The notes beneath the pieces were generated by a model, which saw only the letters and a program-made list of their open reading frames with translations, had not been told where the DNA came from and searched no databases. 64,000 nt of DNA from Prorocentrum cordatum (lineage: Eukaryota > Sar > Dinophyceae > Prorocentrales > Prorocentraceae), in NCBI GenBank assembly GCA_963575745.1, contig CAUYUJ010013847.1, forward strand, positions 143,501-207,500, given 5' to 3'. Positions 29,700 to 41,864 of the stretch are shown here, in pieces. Both the position numbers and the translations under genes were made by a program. How positions within the stretch are numbered: the stretch's first letter is position 1; every line of letters starts with the position of its first letter.

Positions 29700-30620
29700 T
29701 AGCGCATCCTCGAGATTAGAGCCTTCTGTAAAAGCAGCCCCCCGCGACCGCCGGAAAACTCGTTCCCCCCCCCCATCCCCCCTTCCCCGGCAGTGCCACC
29801 CCGGCAACCCCCCCAGAGGCTGAGGCTCAGCCTCGAGGCTGCTGTTGAGACTCCTTGAAACTCACACGCCGGATCGGCGGATTGCTCTCCTCGGGGCTCC
29901 AACTCCTAGGTGGGGTCGCTCTGGGATAATGAAAAGTTGTGAAGGTCCATTTCTAGTTGTAAATATAGTTCGTTGCACGCCCGTTCGAGGGAATTGCACA
30001 CCCCATGTCGGACCTTCGATAAAATAATAGAGCTTGCAGACCCTATCATCCCTTCGTGAAGAAATGTGCGTAGCGTTGTGTGCAGAATCGTCGTGAGGAG
30101 CGCGCTGCGAGTTAGAAAACGAAAGCAAGTTCATGCTGTGCGTGCCCGCTCGAGGCAGCGCGCCCCGCGCTCCCGCAAGCTTCGGGGGAGAGCCAGGGAG
30201 CCCCGGGGCGCCTCTGCATGCCGTGGGAGTGCAAGTGCTCCGCGGTTTGCAGGGAAACGGGGCCCTCCTCCTCCTCCTTCTCCTCCCTCTCCCGTCTTAG
30301 CTTCACCCTGGTGGCTTCGCTGGGCCTCTGTCTCAACCTTTTGGGGTTGTGTGCCGTCTGCGGTAAAACAAAAATCAAGCAAACAAACAAAGAAACGTTG
30401 CCCTAGGGGCCACGTTTACGGGCCCAGACCCCCTCGGTTCATGAAATAATCACGACGGACGATGTTCCACTACTTTCTGCTTCCGGAGGCCCTGACCGGG
30501 CCTCGGGGTCGCCAATCTCGGGATGAGAAGCCGGTCCCGGGGAATGGGTCGAGTCCTCGGGGGTCGACGTTATTAAAAAATCATGAGGGGCCACGTCAAC
30601 GTAGGCACATGGAAATGTAT
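29700..30620. other. Interval without a recognised gene
   Basis: No domain was found in any frame. Notable only are C-runs near 29766-29776 and a TCC run near 30270-30295. The sequence appears unique within this window. Confidence 0.45.
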
Positions 30621-30624
30621 GGGA

Positions 30625-30985
30625 GATTCTGGCCTTGGGAGCGCGGACGCAGCGTAATTTACGAAGGATCGTGGCCTTGCGAGCGCGGACGCAGCGTAGT
30701 TTGCGGGAGATCGAGGCATTGGGCGAGTCGACGCAGTGCAAATTTACACGGAATCGTTGCCCTGGGAGGGAGGACGGAGTGCAGTTTACAAGAAAATTTG
30801 GCGGTCAGCTTGCGGGAGCAGCGTAATTTGCAAGGGAGTGTGGCCTTGGGAGCGGGCGCAGTGTAAGTTTATAGATCTTCGGCACAGGCGTGCGGACGCA
30901 GCGCAGTTGACCAGGAAACCCTACCTTGGGAGCGCGGACACTGTGTAATTTACCTGGAAACATGGCCTTGCGAACGCGGGCGCAC
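30625..30985 (+). repeat. 42-bp minisatellite, array 3
   Basis: About eight units have GGGAGCGCGGACGCAGC and TAATTTACGAAGGATCG-type blocks, as at 16.7 and 17.4 kb. Two consecutive frames read ARTQRNLRRIVALR and ARTQRSLREIEALG. Confidence 0.85.
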
Positions 30986-30989
30986 CGTC

Positions 30990-31830
30990 CACCAGCTTTC
31001 GATCTCCAACTTCCCACCTCCAACTTCCAACCTCCACCAATCGACTTCCAACCTACCAATCGACTTCCAGCATCCAGATTCCGACTCCCAACATCCACCG
31101 CTAGTTGTCGACCTCCACTCTTCCACCTCCAACTCACGATCCCCACATCTCGACTTCAAACCTTAACTGACAAACATCTGGCTTCCAGCTCCTGGTTAGT
31201 TTTCAACCTCCCCAAAGATTTCCAACCTCGCCCAGACTACTTCCATATTCCGACTCCCACCATCCACCGTCAATTGTCGATTTCAAATTTTCCACGTCCA
31301 ATGGTTGACTTCACCCATCGGCCTCAGTTCCCGACTCCCAGCGCCCACCAATCTTCGACCTTCCCACCTCCAGTTTTCAACATCCACCAATCGATTTCCA
31401 ACTTGAACTGATCGACGTCCAGCTTCCAGATTCCGATTTTCAACGTCCACTAGCAGTTGTCGGCCTCCAATCTCCCACCTCCAATTTTCGACCTTCACCT
31501 TTCCACCTCCAACCTCAATTGACTGACCTCCAGCTCCTGGTTTCGAGCATCCACCGCCGACTTTCGATGTCGGATTCCCCAATTCAAGTTTCCAGTTTCC
31601 CCCCATCGATGTCCAACCTCACCCAACCGATTGCCAACATCTACCGCCAGCTGTCGGTCCCCCATCTGCCACCTCCAATGTTTGACCTCCGCGTGTCGGC
31701 ATTCAACCTCAACTGACCGACATCCAGCATCTACCTCCCGACTCCCAGCTCCCACCAGCTTTCGACGTTCAGCATTCCACCTTCTACTTTCGACCTCCAC
31801 CTATCGATCCCCATCCGCACCTGATTGGCC
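30990..31830 (+). repeat. Pyrimidine-rich CCACCTCCAA array with higher-order units
   Basis: CCACCTCCAACTTCC-like units of 14-16 bases are organised into larger blocks. Each block carries CATCCACCG, then a TTGTCGACCTCCA-like stretch, near 31095, 31265, 31448 and 31635 (about 170-190 bases apart). No gene was recognised. Confidence 0.7.
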
Positions 31831-32029
31831 TCCAACCTTCAGCTTCCAATTCCCAGCATGTACATTTGCACTTCCCTGGTTCTGACCTCGCACCTCCACC
31901 CCACAGGACAGACTCATAGTTGGTTTGGCACCCGTCGATCTAGCAGCATTGAAAATATCCAGCATAGCTCCGCAACGCAATGCTGGCGGAGGAAGAGCAT
32001 TGTATGATGATCTGAATGGCGACGTGCCC

Positions 32030-35000
32030 GCATGTATTCCACAGCATGTGCCACACACGTAGCACCACCACGATACAGCAATCACAAACGATCAGAAAAC
32101 AGACCGCCAAACAGCTTCTCAAGACACTGGCTGCTTTCCCACGGTCAACACAAGAACGCGCGACTATTGAACGACGACCGCATAGATGAGGGCATCAGCG
32201 AGTTGCGAACGATTCACTGGGAGATGATATTGTTCATCAAAACTTGGAGGAAAGCGAGTTCAGAAATGTCGGTAACCACGGATGGCGGTATGTTTGCGTG
32301 CTCTGGCCAACAAACATCTCCGGAGTTGGGATGTTGTTTCACAAACGGTGGAGGAAACAAATCCAAAGGTTTCAAGCATTCCATCCCATGTTAGCAACGC
32401 TTCGCATACGACGAGGCTCTGTCAAGCTGATGTTGATCGCGGCGTAGTTGTCGCACACGGGGTAGTCCGATTACCACGCGCAGAACATGTACACCAGAAT
32501 GTCTGCATTGCACGCCGAAGCACGCAGTCGTGGCAGGCGACGTCCCTGAATAAGTCGAACACCTGGAAACAGCCCGGCTGACGGGCGACGACGATGACCA
32601 CGAGCTAGAGGATGAGCCTGCGATGGGTTCCAGGCACATTGGTAACCACGTGCACCAGCGCGACTCGAGAGGGACTTGGCTACGCGCGCGGGCGTCCAAG
32701 GAGAGTCTGATTGCTGTCAATACTGTCTTCCGCAATATGACTGCGAAGTTGACGACGTACACGCACAACAACGACATTGAAGAGCAAGTCGACTACATGT
32801 TGACCTCCTAGCGTTTGTTTTGGTGCTACCGCAACGCAAAGGCGAATATCACATTGGGCTTGGGGTCGGACCACAAAGCTGTGATCCCGCCTCTTGTTTA
32901 CCACGACGTCCAAGCGGCAGTCGACGGAACACAGACAAACAGCAGCACCCGAGAGCACCACGAAGCACGAGCGCTTGCGGCTGGGCCGGCACAGAGCCCG
33001 ACATGTACACGACTGCGGTGACTGACAAAATCAAGGTCAGATTTGCCTCTACACCCAGAGCAGCTCAACGAACACATACAAACAACAGTAATCGAAGCAG
33101 CATCTTCGAGTAGGAAAGCACCAGACCAACCACCGCCGCACCACCCGACCCAGACGCGCCTGCAAGAACCCACCCAGCTACGACAGGGCACACCCAACCA
33201 AAATACGAGAAAGAGCGAGCGCATCAGCGAGCAAGCCCGCCAAGAGGTAGGACACAACAAGCGGGTTTCAGGACTGCGCAGATCGGTAAATTCTTGAACG
33301 AGCACCGCGGGCTCAAACTAATGACTGCGGTCAAAACAAGGCGGAGACGCACTCATCGCGGAATTGGGGCGCGGATGGCAAAGTGCACACAGGCATGGAG
33401 ACCAGCGCAAGCGCGTCTGCCGATTTACGCCAGCAGCTCGAACATTCCACCCGACCAGCCGCGAGCCCAGGCCACAACGAAAGCAGCAGACCCCCGCCTA
33501 CCTCCCAAGAGCTCCACAAATTATCATCGACCCTCAAGCGCGGCAAAGCACCAGACCAGAACGGAACCCGAGCGGGAACGTTGAAACACGCGCCGTTGGA
33601 GTTGAAGCAAGTTGCCTTCTCATTCTACAACGCCACATTCCGATCAGACGCACCGACCCCGCAGAGTTGGCGGCAGACGGTCGCAGTAGCCATACCTAGA
33701 GCAGGGGATCTCACACAACCCCAGCATACCGACCAGTGTCCAGCATACTTGCGTCGCCCGAGCTCTTTAGCAAACGCATGCACAAACAGTGGCAGCCGCA
33801 ATTAGACGAGCAACAGCCCCCAGGTCAAGCTGGATTCCGCCCTCGGCGATCCACGCCAAACCATTGATTCACAATTCCACACACTTCGTGCGCAGGAGCA
33901 CTCGACTGGAACCAGCCCCTGCGAAGAGCGGCATTCGACTTCAAGAAAGCATTCGACATTGTTGAACACGGCAGCCACGCGGCGGTACGCGAGGGCCAGG
34001 GTACCACAGCAAATTGCATCCTTTGTCTGAAACGACTCTGCTCTGAGCAAACAACGACAGCGCAAACAGACACGAGCAGCCGCCCATTCCAGCTCATGGG
34101 AGGCATGAAACAGGGCGACCCCCTTCGCCCGCTGCATGCCGGTTCGCCCCCTAGATAGAGCACACCATGAGACCGGTCATCACCATATTGCAACAACGCA
34201 CCCAAGAGACCATTTATGTTTTTCCCTAGGCTGCTTTCTGGCGAACTTGACGACGTGATCCTCGCGAGCCAGACTCTTCTTCACCTCGCCATTGCGTTCA
34301 AGGACATGGCCGCGGCAGTGCGAAGAAACGGGGATTTCATGCACCCCGACGAAACGAGCACTTTGTCCAGCTTGTCTGAACGGACGGGCAGAGCACGGCA
34401 GCGAATGATAGAAATCTACGATTCGGATATCGAGACGTCGCCAGACAACAGTTCAGCCAGGCACTCCGACCAACACATTAGCTTCGACAGCGGCGCCCAT
34501 TGAGGTAGCAATAGTGGAAAAATAGCCCAGAACACCCAACAACAACCAAAAAAACGCCTCAAGGCAGGTTGAGCAGCATTCACAACCCACAGACAAGAGC
34601 TCACAGGAAAACACCACCCGCTACATCAAAAGTTCCAGCTTCTAGACGGCGCTCACCGGCGCAAGCGCCTTTCCGCAGCAGTTGCAACGCGCGCAGCGAC
34701 GCGCGTTGCGCACGGTCATCGGCGCCCCTCGACGACGACGCGCTGACGTCAGATGAGCACCTGGAGCGACGGGTCAACCCGAGCCACGTTCGACACCACT
34801 TCCAGGACTTCGCGCGGACAGCATCGACGAAGAGGATGTAGACAACCACCCCCCAGCCGCCCATTGAAGCAACGGAGCCAGCAGCGGAGCGGACGCGCCA
34901 TAGACGACGAGGGCCACCTGCCCAGGATTGACGGACTGGAACCACGGGCCGAATGCATCAAGTGGGACATTCGACAAGTTGAAGCTCTCATGCATAATGC

Positions 35001-35090
35001 AAGTTATACGACCGAGCGACGACAGCGAAAGATGGACTGGCGATGCGCAGCCCGGGTTGCGACTGAACTACTTCAAGAATGATCGCGACG
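32030..35090 (+). pseudogene. Second LINE remnant: AP endonuclease and reverse transcriptase
   Basis: The domains are spread over many frames. Endonuclease: NARLLNDDRIDEGISELRT with a following KTWR (32148-32255), GVGMLFHKRWRKQIQRF with LATLRI (about 32320-32410), and NTVFRNMTAKLTTYTHN with QVDYML (about 32715-32805). Reverse transcriptase: LKRGKAPDQNGTRAG (about 33530), QAGFRPRRST (about 33825), motif A FDFKKAFDIVEH (33928), motif B GGMKQGDPL (about 34096), and a damaged motif C, LDDVILASQ (about 34245). A thumb-type helix THRQELTGKHHPL follows near 34580. Numerous stops and shifts show that it is long dead. Its A and B motifs differ from those of the 4.5-kb LINE, so it belongs to another clade. 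Confidence 0.75.
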
Positions 35091-35419
35091 TGCCCCCCAT
35101 TGACACTCGACCCCCGGGCCGACGAGGATCGACGCCGCCATCGTGGGGGGCGGTCGAAGAGGCGAGGCGACGGCGCCCGCGAGTTTGCCCGGCACTGTTC
35201 TGCGCCACGGACAGGCACAATCGCCTCAACGACACCGCGCGGCCACGGTCGACTACAACAAATGAAAGAGAACACTTGGCAACCAATTCGGTTACCAGCG
35301 CGCCCCCCGGCACCCCAGCGACACGGGCGCCCAGAGAAGGCTCGCGATGTTCTTCGCTGGTCCTGCGAGGCCACGGCCTCGCGCGCCCCGCCCGCGAGGG
35401 GGCCCGACGCGGGGGGCGC

Positions 35420-35775
35420 GGGCGCAGCGCAATGTGAGAATTTGAAAACAGTTTGGGTTGCGGGCGCGCGGGCACGGCGATTCGCCCACCTGATCTCGCG
35501 CGTAGAAACGCGGGCGCAGCGCCATTCATTGGCCCGGGGAGCGCCGACGCAGAGGAATTCACGAGGGGTCGCGGCCCCCGGGGCGCAGACGCTGAGCAAC
35601 GCATGCGAAATCTTGAAATGCAGCGCGGGCGCAGCGCAATTTACTTGGGATCGCGGCCCCGGGAGCGCGGGCGCGGCGAAACGCGCCAGAGGTCACGACG
35701 CTGGAAGCGCGGACGCAGCGCAACTTTGAAGCAGCCGCGGCCCTTGGAACGCGGATCTAGCGACATTCACGAGGG
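35420..35775 (+). repeat. 42-bp minisatellite, array 4
   Basis: Units of 40-44 bases carry GGGCGCAGCGCAATTTAC or GCGCCGACGCAGAGGAATTCAC and GGTCGCGGCCC. Same family as the arrays at 16.7, 17.4 and 30.6 kb, with higher GC. Confidence 0.8.
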
Positions 35776-35839
35776 TTTTTTTGTTGTGGGGGCGCGGATC
35801 CTTCGGAGCAGAGTGACAGAGCAGGGCGGGTCGCCCCCC

Positions 35840-36060
35840 CGACACGTTCCGCCGCGCGCCCCCAGGCGCGCCCCTGGCCGCGCCCCCGGGCCTGCACGCC
35901 CACTGCCACGTCTGCGGCGCGCCCCCCGACACGCATCCCAACGCGCGACCGCGGACGCGTTCCTCGGCGCGTCCGTTGCCGCGTCCCCTTGCACATCCAC
36001 CAGCGCGCCCAGCGGCGCGCCCCTCGGCTCCTCCGGCGCATTCTCCTGCTCGCGCTCTGA
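35840..36060. repeat. GGCGCGCCCC-type array
   Basis: Ten-base GCGCGCCCCC/GGCGCGTCCG units resemble 17690-17935. A GGA/GAGG tract follows to about 36110. Confidence 0.75.
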
Positions 36061-36394
36061 GGAGGGGGACAGGAGGGCGAGGTGGGCGAGGAGGAGTAGG
36101 AGCACAGGGGGGGGATGAATTGGATGAGAGCGAAGCGAGCAGGGTCGCGCGCACAGGCGGGCCGGGGGGGCGCGAAGGAAGGGCGGGCGCGAGCAGAGCG
36201 CGGCCATCATGAGGAGGAGAAGGAGGAAGATAACGGCGAGGATGTTGACGATGTTAACGACGACGCCGGCTGCCCACCAGGACCATTCGGGGCGTCTTAG
36301 TCATGGAGCCCTCCTGGGGCGACTTCCAGGCATCGTTCGCTGCTCTGAAGCTGGGTCTGGCATCTCGGGCATTTGGGAGGCCACGGAGCGTGGA

Positions 36395-36612
36395 CTTGGA
36401 GGGCGCTGGGGCGGGCACCTGGGCCGGGGCCGGAGCGGGCCGGGGGCCGGGGCCTGGGCCGTGGCCAGGGCCAGGGCCGAGGCTGGGACTGGGGCGGGGG
36501 CGTGGGCCAGGGCCGGGGCCGAGGCCGAGCGAGGCCGGGACTGGGCCCAGGGCCGGGGCAGGAGCTGGGGCTGGCCGGGGCCGCGGCCGGGGCCGGGGCT
36601 GGGACTTCCATG
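36395..36612 (+). repeat. GGGGCC/GGCCGG array, quadruplex-prone
   Basis: Runs of two to four G occur every 4-6 bases for more than 200 bases (GGGGCCGGGGCC-type). The plus strand could fold into multiple G-quadruplexes. ORFs reading Gly/Ala/Arg repeats are artefacts. Confidence 0.8.
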
Positions 36613-36619
36613 GGCTCCC

Positions 36620-37960
36620 GATCTTTGCTAATTAGCTATCTGCACTAATCGCATGCGCTAATTAGTACTGAGTCGATCCTAAATGATTTTCGTTGACTCC
36701 GGTTTCATTAGCGCTGACGATTAGCGCTGGTTCCGCTTCGATAATCTAAATCCATCGCGCGCCTCGTGCGTCTGTCAGCGCGTTCCCCTCGCTTCTCGCT
36801 GTTGCCGTCGCCCCCCCCCCCCTTCCACCCTTTCCAAAAAATAACGCCCCGCGGAGGGGGCTGCTCGAAGCGCGCGTCAGCAGGGCAACAGGGCGTGGTA
36901 AGACATTGGTTCTGCGAAAGCGCGCCCAGTAAGGTAGACGTTCTAGTGGCTCCCTAGCGGCTCCCTAGCGGCCCCCTAGTCGGTGTTCTAGTCGGGGGCG
37001 GGATCGTCTACCCCCCTTTTTTCAACATGTTCCGAACAAGTGAATATTCTACTACATGCCTCCAACGGGCAGCGAATAACGTTGCTCTTGTATATGTGAA
37101 GGGTCAGGCAGTGCCCCTGTCAAACACCAATGCAAAGCGCACGTTGCGGCTCAACTTGGGCCAGTCCGCGGGCGCCCCGCGACCATCGTTGCATTGTTTA
37201 TTGACAGGGATGGCATGGGGAGCTCGCATAAGTTGCGCGATGCGCGGGCCCACCACCCCTGTCAAAATTCAAGAAGAAGAGTAGGAATCGGAGGGCGCGA
37301 TTCCAGCTGTGAGTTCTAAGTGCGAACGCTTCTCTGAACAATGATTTTGGGTCCATTGTCGCGCCTCGCTCGTTTTCCTGATCTTACGGTTGTTCTTTGC
37401 ACGGGACCGCCATCGGGGCCCCGACCCCTCTGTCTTCCCAGGTATCCCAGCGCTGGTTCGTGATAGGCGGGCTTGTAATCTTCCCCCCGCCGCTCCTCCT
37501 GGCCCCCTTTCGCCCAATCAGCCTCCACCGCAAGTCATCCTCCGCTGCTTCCTATCCCCAATCCTGTAGTCCGCCTCCTCCTCCTCGCCGTTTGAGCGCA
37601 CTGCCGCTCGCGCGCGCTGTGGGGCACCGACGCCATTGACGGTCTGACAGGTCATGCACCCCCCCACATATCCCCTGCTTACTTGGGATCCCCACGGTGC
37701 CGAGATGAACTCCAAACAGCGTTTCCTCCCTTGACCGTCGCCCCCTCCCCCCCCCTTCGTCCGAGACGGTTTTCAGGACCTCGCGCCAAGGTCCGAACTG
37801 TGCAAGACCTGTTTGGGCGTGTGAGAGGTTGGCGACTGTGCAAGACCTGTTTGGGTGCGTCCTCCTCTTCCGCTCCGCTCAGTGCTCCGCGTCATATGGG
37901 CTCGGGCTTTCTTGATGTGAGCCTCTCACAGTGCAGCGCAGTGCAGCTCCCATTTCGTTC
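36620..37960. other. Interval without a recognised gene
   Basis: The interval holds a short AT-richer stretch with repeated TTAGCGCT/CTAATTAG words (36630-36740) and a CCCTAGCGGC triplet repeat (about 36950-36980). A duplicated phrase, TGTGCAAGACCTGTTTGGG, occurs at about 37798 and 37837. No coding motif was found. Confidence 0.45.
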
Positions 37961-37965
37961 CAGAA

Positions 37966-39900
37966 ATGTTCGGGCCCGGCTCTGACTATGTCGTCGGTGG
38001 CGTTGCCGACGGCGCTCCAGCGCCCATGATCGCTGGAGGCGGCGGCGGCTCTGACGACGATCTCGTCGGGGCTGGCCCCGCGCCTGTCAGGCGCGAGGGG
38101 GGCAGGCGGGCGCGTGGACCTCGGCGCCCTGCCCCAGCTGCGATCGAGGGGGCGGAGTCGATTGTTGTCGCGGCGTCCGCCCCCCACGGTCGCTGGTCGG
38201 AGGCTGTTGCTGGTGTGCCATTCGAATATCGCCCAGATGGTTCTGTCGCGGGGTGGGTTCGTGCCAAATGGCTTCTGTGCACGAGGGATGAGGTCGACAC
38301 TGGAGATGACATGTTCAGAATGATGGTTGCATCTTCAGCCAGGAATTGCAGCTCGATCATCTTTTTTGCGGTCTATAAGGTTGAGGATGCGATTGTGCTT
38401 CATGTTCCTCGCATGCCTGTGTCGCCAGTTCCTTTTATCCAAGCTCGTGAGGCGGGTGCCGACCCAGGCCGCGATTGCGATGCCGGTGACACTACAGCAC
38501 ACGAGTGGTTGCGACGCCAGGGAGGCGCACCAGTGACTTGTGTCGAGAGCTTCCCCCATGCGTTTGCCGATTTGCTGGCGACAGGGAATTTTCACATCAT
38601 GCACGTCGCAGTAATCGGCCCGTCACAGCCAAGATCACGCCATCTGTTGCAAATCAAGCCATCTGCAAAACAACTTCGCAAGTTTCGCAAGTCTGAGATG
38701 CCGTCGGAAGTTCCGGAGGTTGGCCGCGGCGAGGGCCAGGCCAACCCAATGTGGCCCGACCCCAAGCTAGAGAAAACGATCGAGTGTTTACGGCATAGTG
38801 AGGACCTCAGAGATATCAACAAGATTAACAAATCGATCGAGTCAGCGGCTGGCGTGATCGCATTGGACCTCGATGCCGACGTTGCGCGGGTTGTGAGAGC
38901 ATACAAAAGCCAGATCAACCGAGATATTGCGAGGAAGGCGCGCGTTAGGTTCGACGCGTTCTCCATGCACGCATGGAGGAAGTTCATTCGAACCGCGCCG
39001 CCGCCAGACATTGACATCTTCTTGTATGTCGACGGCCCCCTACAGCACAGGGGCAAAGAGTTGCACGCCTCTTCCATGGATGTATTCATACGGAGGTCTG
39101 GCTCTACAGCTTTCTACCATCGCTTCTTACCAGTGGTTTCCCTCGGCAGGGATCAGCTTGACACCGTCGGGAAGACGGCTGCCCTTCTATGGCAGCTCAC
39201 CCCCATGTTTGGCCCCAAGCTGTCACCTATTATGTTGGGGCGAATTCGAGGCATCTTGACCGACGGCGGAGTGGAGCGCAGAATTTCATCGATGAGCAAT
39301 TTCTTGCCTGACTAATACTGGTTCATCAGAATGCGACGGCCACGCGGGTTCAGGATTGGAGGCCGATTGATGCCTCGGGCATTGCGCTCCAGCGGGTGGC
39401 GTCATAGTTTTGACCTCGCCATTAAACGTGGGCCCTCGATGTTAGACTTTTTCCTTGACCTTCTGCACAAATTTGAAGCCGTGGTAAAGTTCCTGCGGGA
39501 CAAGAACCGCATGGAAACGCTTGCTGTGGAGCTTCGTCGCCGTGGTTTGGTCGAAGCTTCTGAGATGCTCATAGTTTTTCATTTCCCATCGTTTGCTAAG
39601 TGGCGGTGGTCCACACTATACGGCTGCGTCAAACCAATTAGCAATAGAATTTACACCTTCTTCAACGTTTCTGATCCTCAGATCTTCAGGAACATGAGGG
39701 ACACAACTCTCTTCAGTACAGTGGTGGCTGCTCTTGCATCACCAACGTGGTCCAGAAGAGAATTGGCATTTGTGTTATGGTTCAGCTCATGGCTGACGCC
39801 TTTACAGAACTACGCTGGCACGTGCCTTTGCCATCCTCGAGGACGGCCCACTAAAAAACACACCACACTTCCCGAAGACGTAGCCGTTTTGTTTGCTCTC
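37966..39900 (+). pseudogene. Unrecognised large protein, one in-frame TAA
   Basis: Codons 1-449 end in TAA at 39313-39315. The same frame then continues (YWFIRMRRPRG) to about 39900 before a Gly/Arg-rich repeat. Features: a disordered N-terminus, HEWLRRQGG, LRKFRKSEMPSEVPE, an acidic/basic helix near 38780-38940, IDIFLYVDG (about 39010), ILTDGGVERR (about 39255), then HSFDLAIKRG and FAKWRWSTLYGC. The YVDG and TDGGVE aspartates, spaced about 80 residues apart, would suit an RNase H-fold transposase. That is only a guess. Codon use is lower in GC than neighbouring repeats, which supports real coding. Confidence 0.55.
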
Positions 39901-40115
39901 CCGCCAGCTCATCCAAGGACTGGCGTCGCCCCCTCGCGGTTTGGCGGTCCGGGGCGGGGGCGGGGGGGAAGGGGCGGAGGGCGGGGAAGAGGCGGAGGAG
40001 GAGGCGGTTTGGCACCGCCGTGGAGGATAGGGGGGGGGGTCGGTGGCTTCGATTTTCTTGTCGGTCAGGGTGGCTCTTCGTGGACGTTGATTTCTTGTCG
40101 GGCAGGGCGGCTATT

Positions 40116-41510
40116 CTTGACGCTTCGCGCATCCCCACCAGCCCATCCAGAAACGATCAGCAGGGGAGTCGGTGAATCAGGGGCGGCAGGACGCATGCAG
40201 CGGCGCAGCCGTCTTCGGGAAAACAAGGATCACACAGAGCTTCCCGCACTGAAGTATAAGATGGGAAGCAGTGCAAGCTGCGATGGTGCTTCGATGAGGG
40301 GCGAAGGGTGTTTCGATCACTCGCAATGGCTGTTGCACTGATTTGTGTGTTATTCTCGGGTGCGTTTTGAAACTTGGAGCCGTCTTGGGGCCCTCTTGGG
40401 ATTCGGGGCCCTGCTGGGACTCGTTATTGGGGCCCTCTTGGGGTCATCTTAGGGCCTTCTTGGAGCCCTCGTGGGGCTCCTTTGGAGCGTCTCGCGGTCC
40501 TCTTGGGGCTCTTTTGGTGGATCTGGGAGCCTTCTTGGGGCTCTTTCGGGATGCTTGAGGGGCCGTTTGGGCCGTCTTGGACCCGTTCGCTAAAAAAAGG
40601 TTTCAATTGTCCAAAAAAGATGTGGGAACTCCATGAGCCCATCAGCCCAACCATAATTGATTGCCAAGTTTCTTGGGGCCTCTTGGAGGCTATCTTGAGC
40701 CATGCTCGACTAGAGGCTGTCGGAGGCCACCTTGCGCCATGATCGGCTATCTTGGGACATCGTGAGGCTGCCTCGAGGCCCCTTGGAGGTCTGTCGGAGG
40801 CGATCTTGAGCCATGCTCGGCTATCTGAGGCCATTTTGAATGCCATCTTGGGCGATCTAGGGCTCGCTTGGAGCCATCTTGGGCCAAAAAGAGCGGGGTG
40901 GGTTTTTTTTAGTACAGGCTGGGATGCCTCTTGGGGCCATCTTGGGCCCCATGGCTCAACAAGAGGAGGTTCCTTAAGCGCCGCCCCCATCGGAGGCTCT
41001 CAAACGGCGTCTTGGGGCCGTCTTGGGGCGCTCTTGGGCGCCTTTTGGGCGATCTTGGAGCTGTCTTGGGCCTTCTTGGGCCCCTCTTGGGACCCTCTTG
41101 GGCCATCATGGTGCCACATTGCGGCTTCCAATGCCCATCGGAAGCGAAAAGGCGAGAATGCTTGAAACATTGATTTTCCTTAAGCTTTTGAGGATGTTGG
41201 CATCTTGGAGGGTGCCGTTGAAGGCTCGAAAGGCATGTTGATCCGTCTTGGAGCAGCCTTGAGGCCTCTTGGATGTGTGCCGGAGGCTATCTTGAGCCAT
41301 CTTGAGCTATCTTGGGCCACCCTGGAGGCCATCTTGCGCACTCTGAGGCCCTCTCGGAGCCATCGCGGGCCAAAACGGGCTCTCTAACCCATCGGCCCTC
41401 CGCCGCCCAGACCCACGGAAGGAAAAAGGGGGGAAGTACACCAGGGAGGTTGGAAACGGAAGCGCTCTAGGGCACCTCCGCCCAGAGGGCTGGTGAGATT
41501 CGTGGCCGTC
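40116..41510 (+). repeat. Dispersed repeat, copy A
   Basis: The repeat opens with the 42-bp motif (40116-40157). Next come about 210 bases nearly identical to 56888-57100, then a CTTGGGG array containing AAAAGGCGAGAATGCTTGAA and GATTTTCCTTAAGCTTTTG. It ends near CGCCCAGAGGGCTGG. The match to copy B runs about 1.3 kb at an estimated 85-95% identity. Confidence 0.85.
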
Positions 41511-41629
41511 GGGTTCCTTGAGTCGGGGTCCAGGGTGGCTTTTCGTGACCGTCGTTCTGTTCCTGCCCATGGAGCTCCACTTCGAGGAGGTCCCCGACGG
41601 TGACGGAATCCTCTTCGAAATCACACGCA

Positions 41630-41689
41630 TACACACACTCACGCACGCACGCACACACACACACACACACACAGTGTGTGTGTCACACA

Positions 41690-41780
<91 letters not shown>

Positions 41781-41806
41781 GCACACGCGCACACGCGCAC
41801 ACGCAC
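41630..41806. repeat. (CA)n microsatellite
   Basis: A CA run of about 175 bases is interrupted by AGTGTGTGTGTC near 41672 and CACGCG variants at the 3' end. ORFs of alternating Thr/His or Cys/Val cross it and are not genes. Confidence 0.95.
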
Positions 41807-41864
41807 GAGATCGGAGTCACTTTGCACCAATAGGTCCGCTGGAATGGATTGCAGAGAGGAACTC

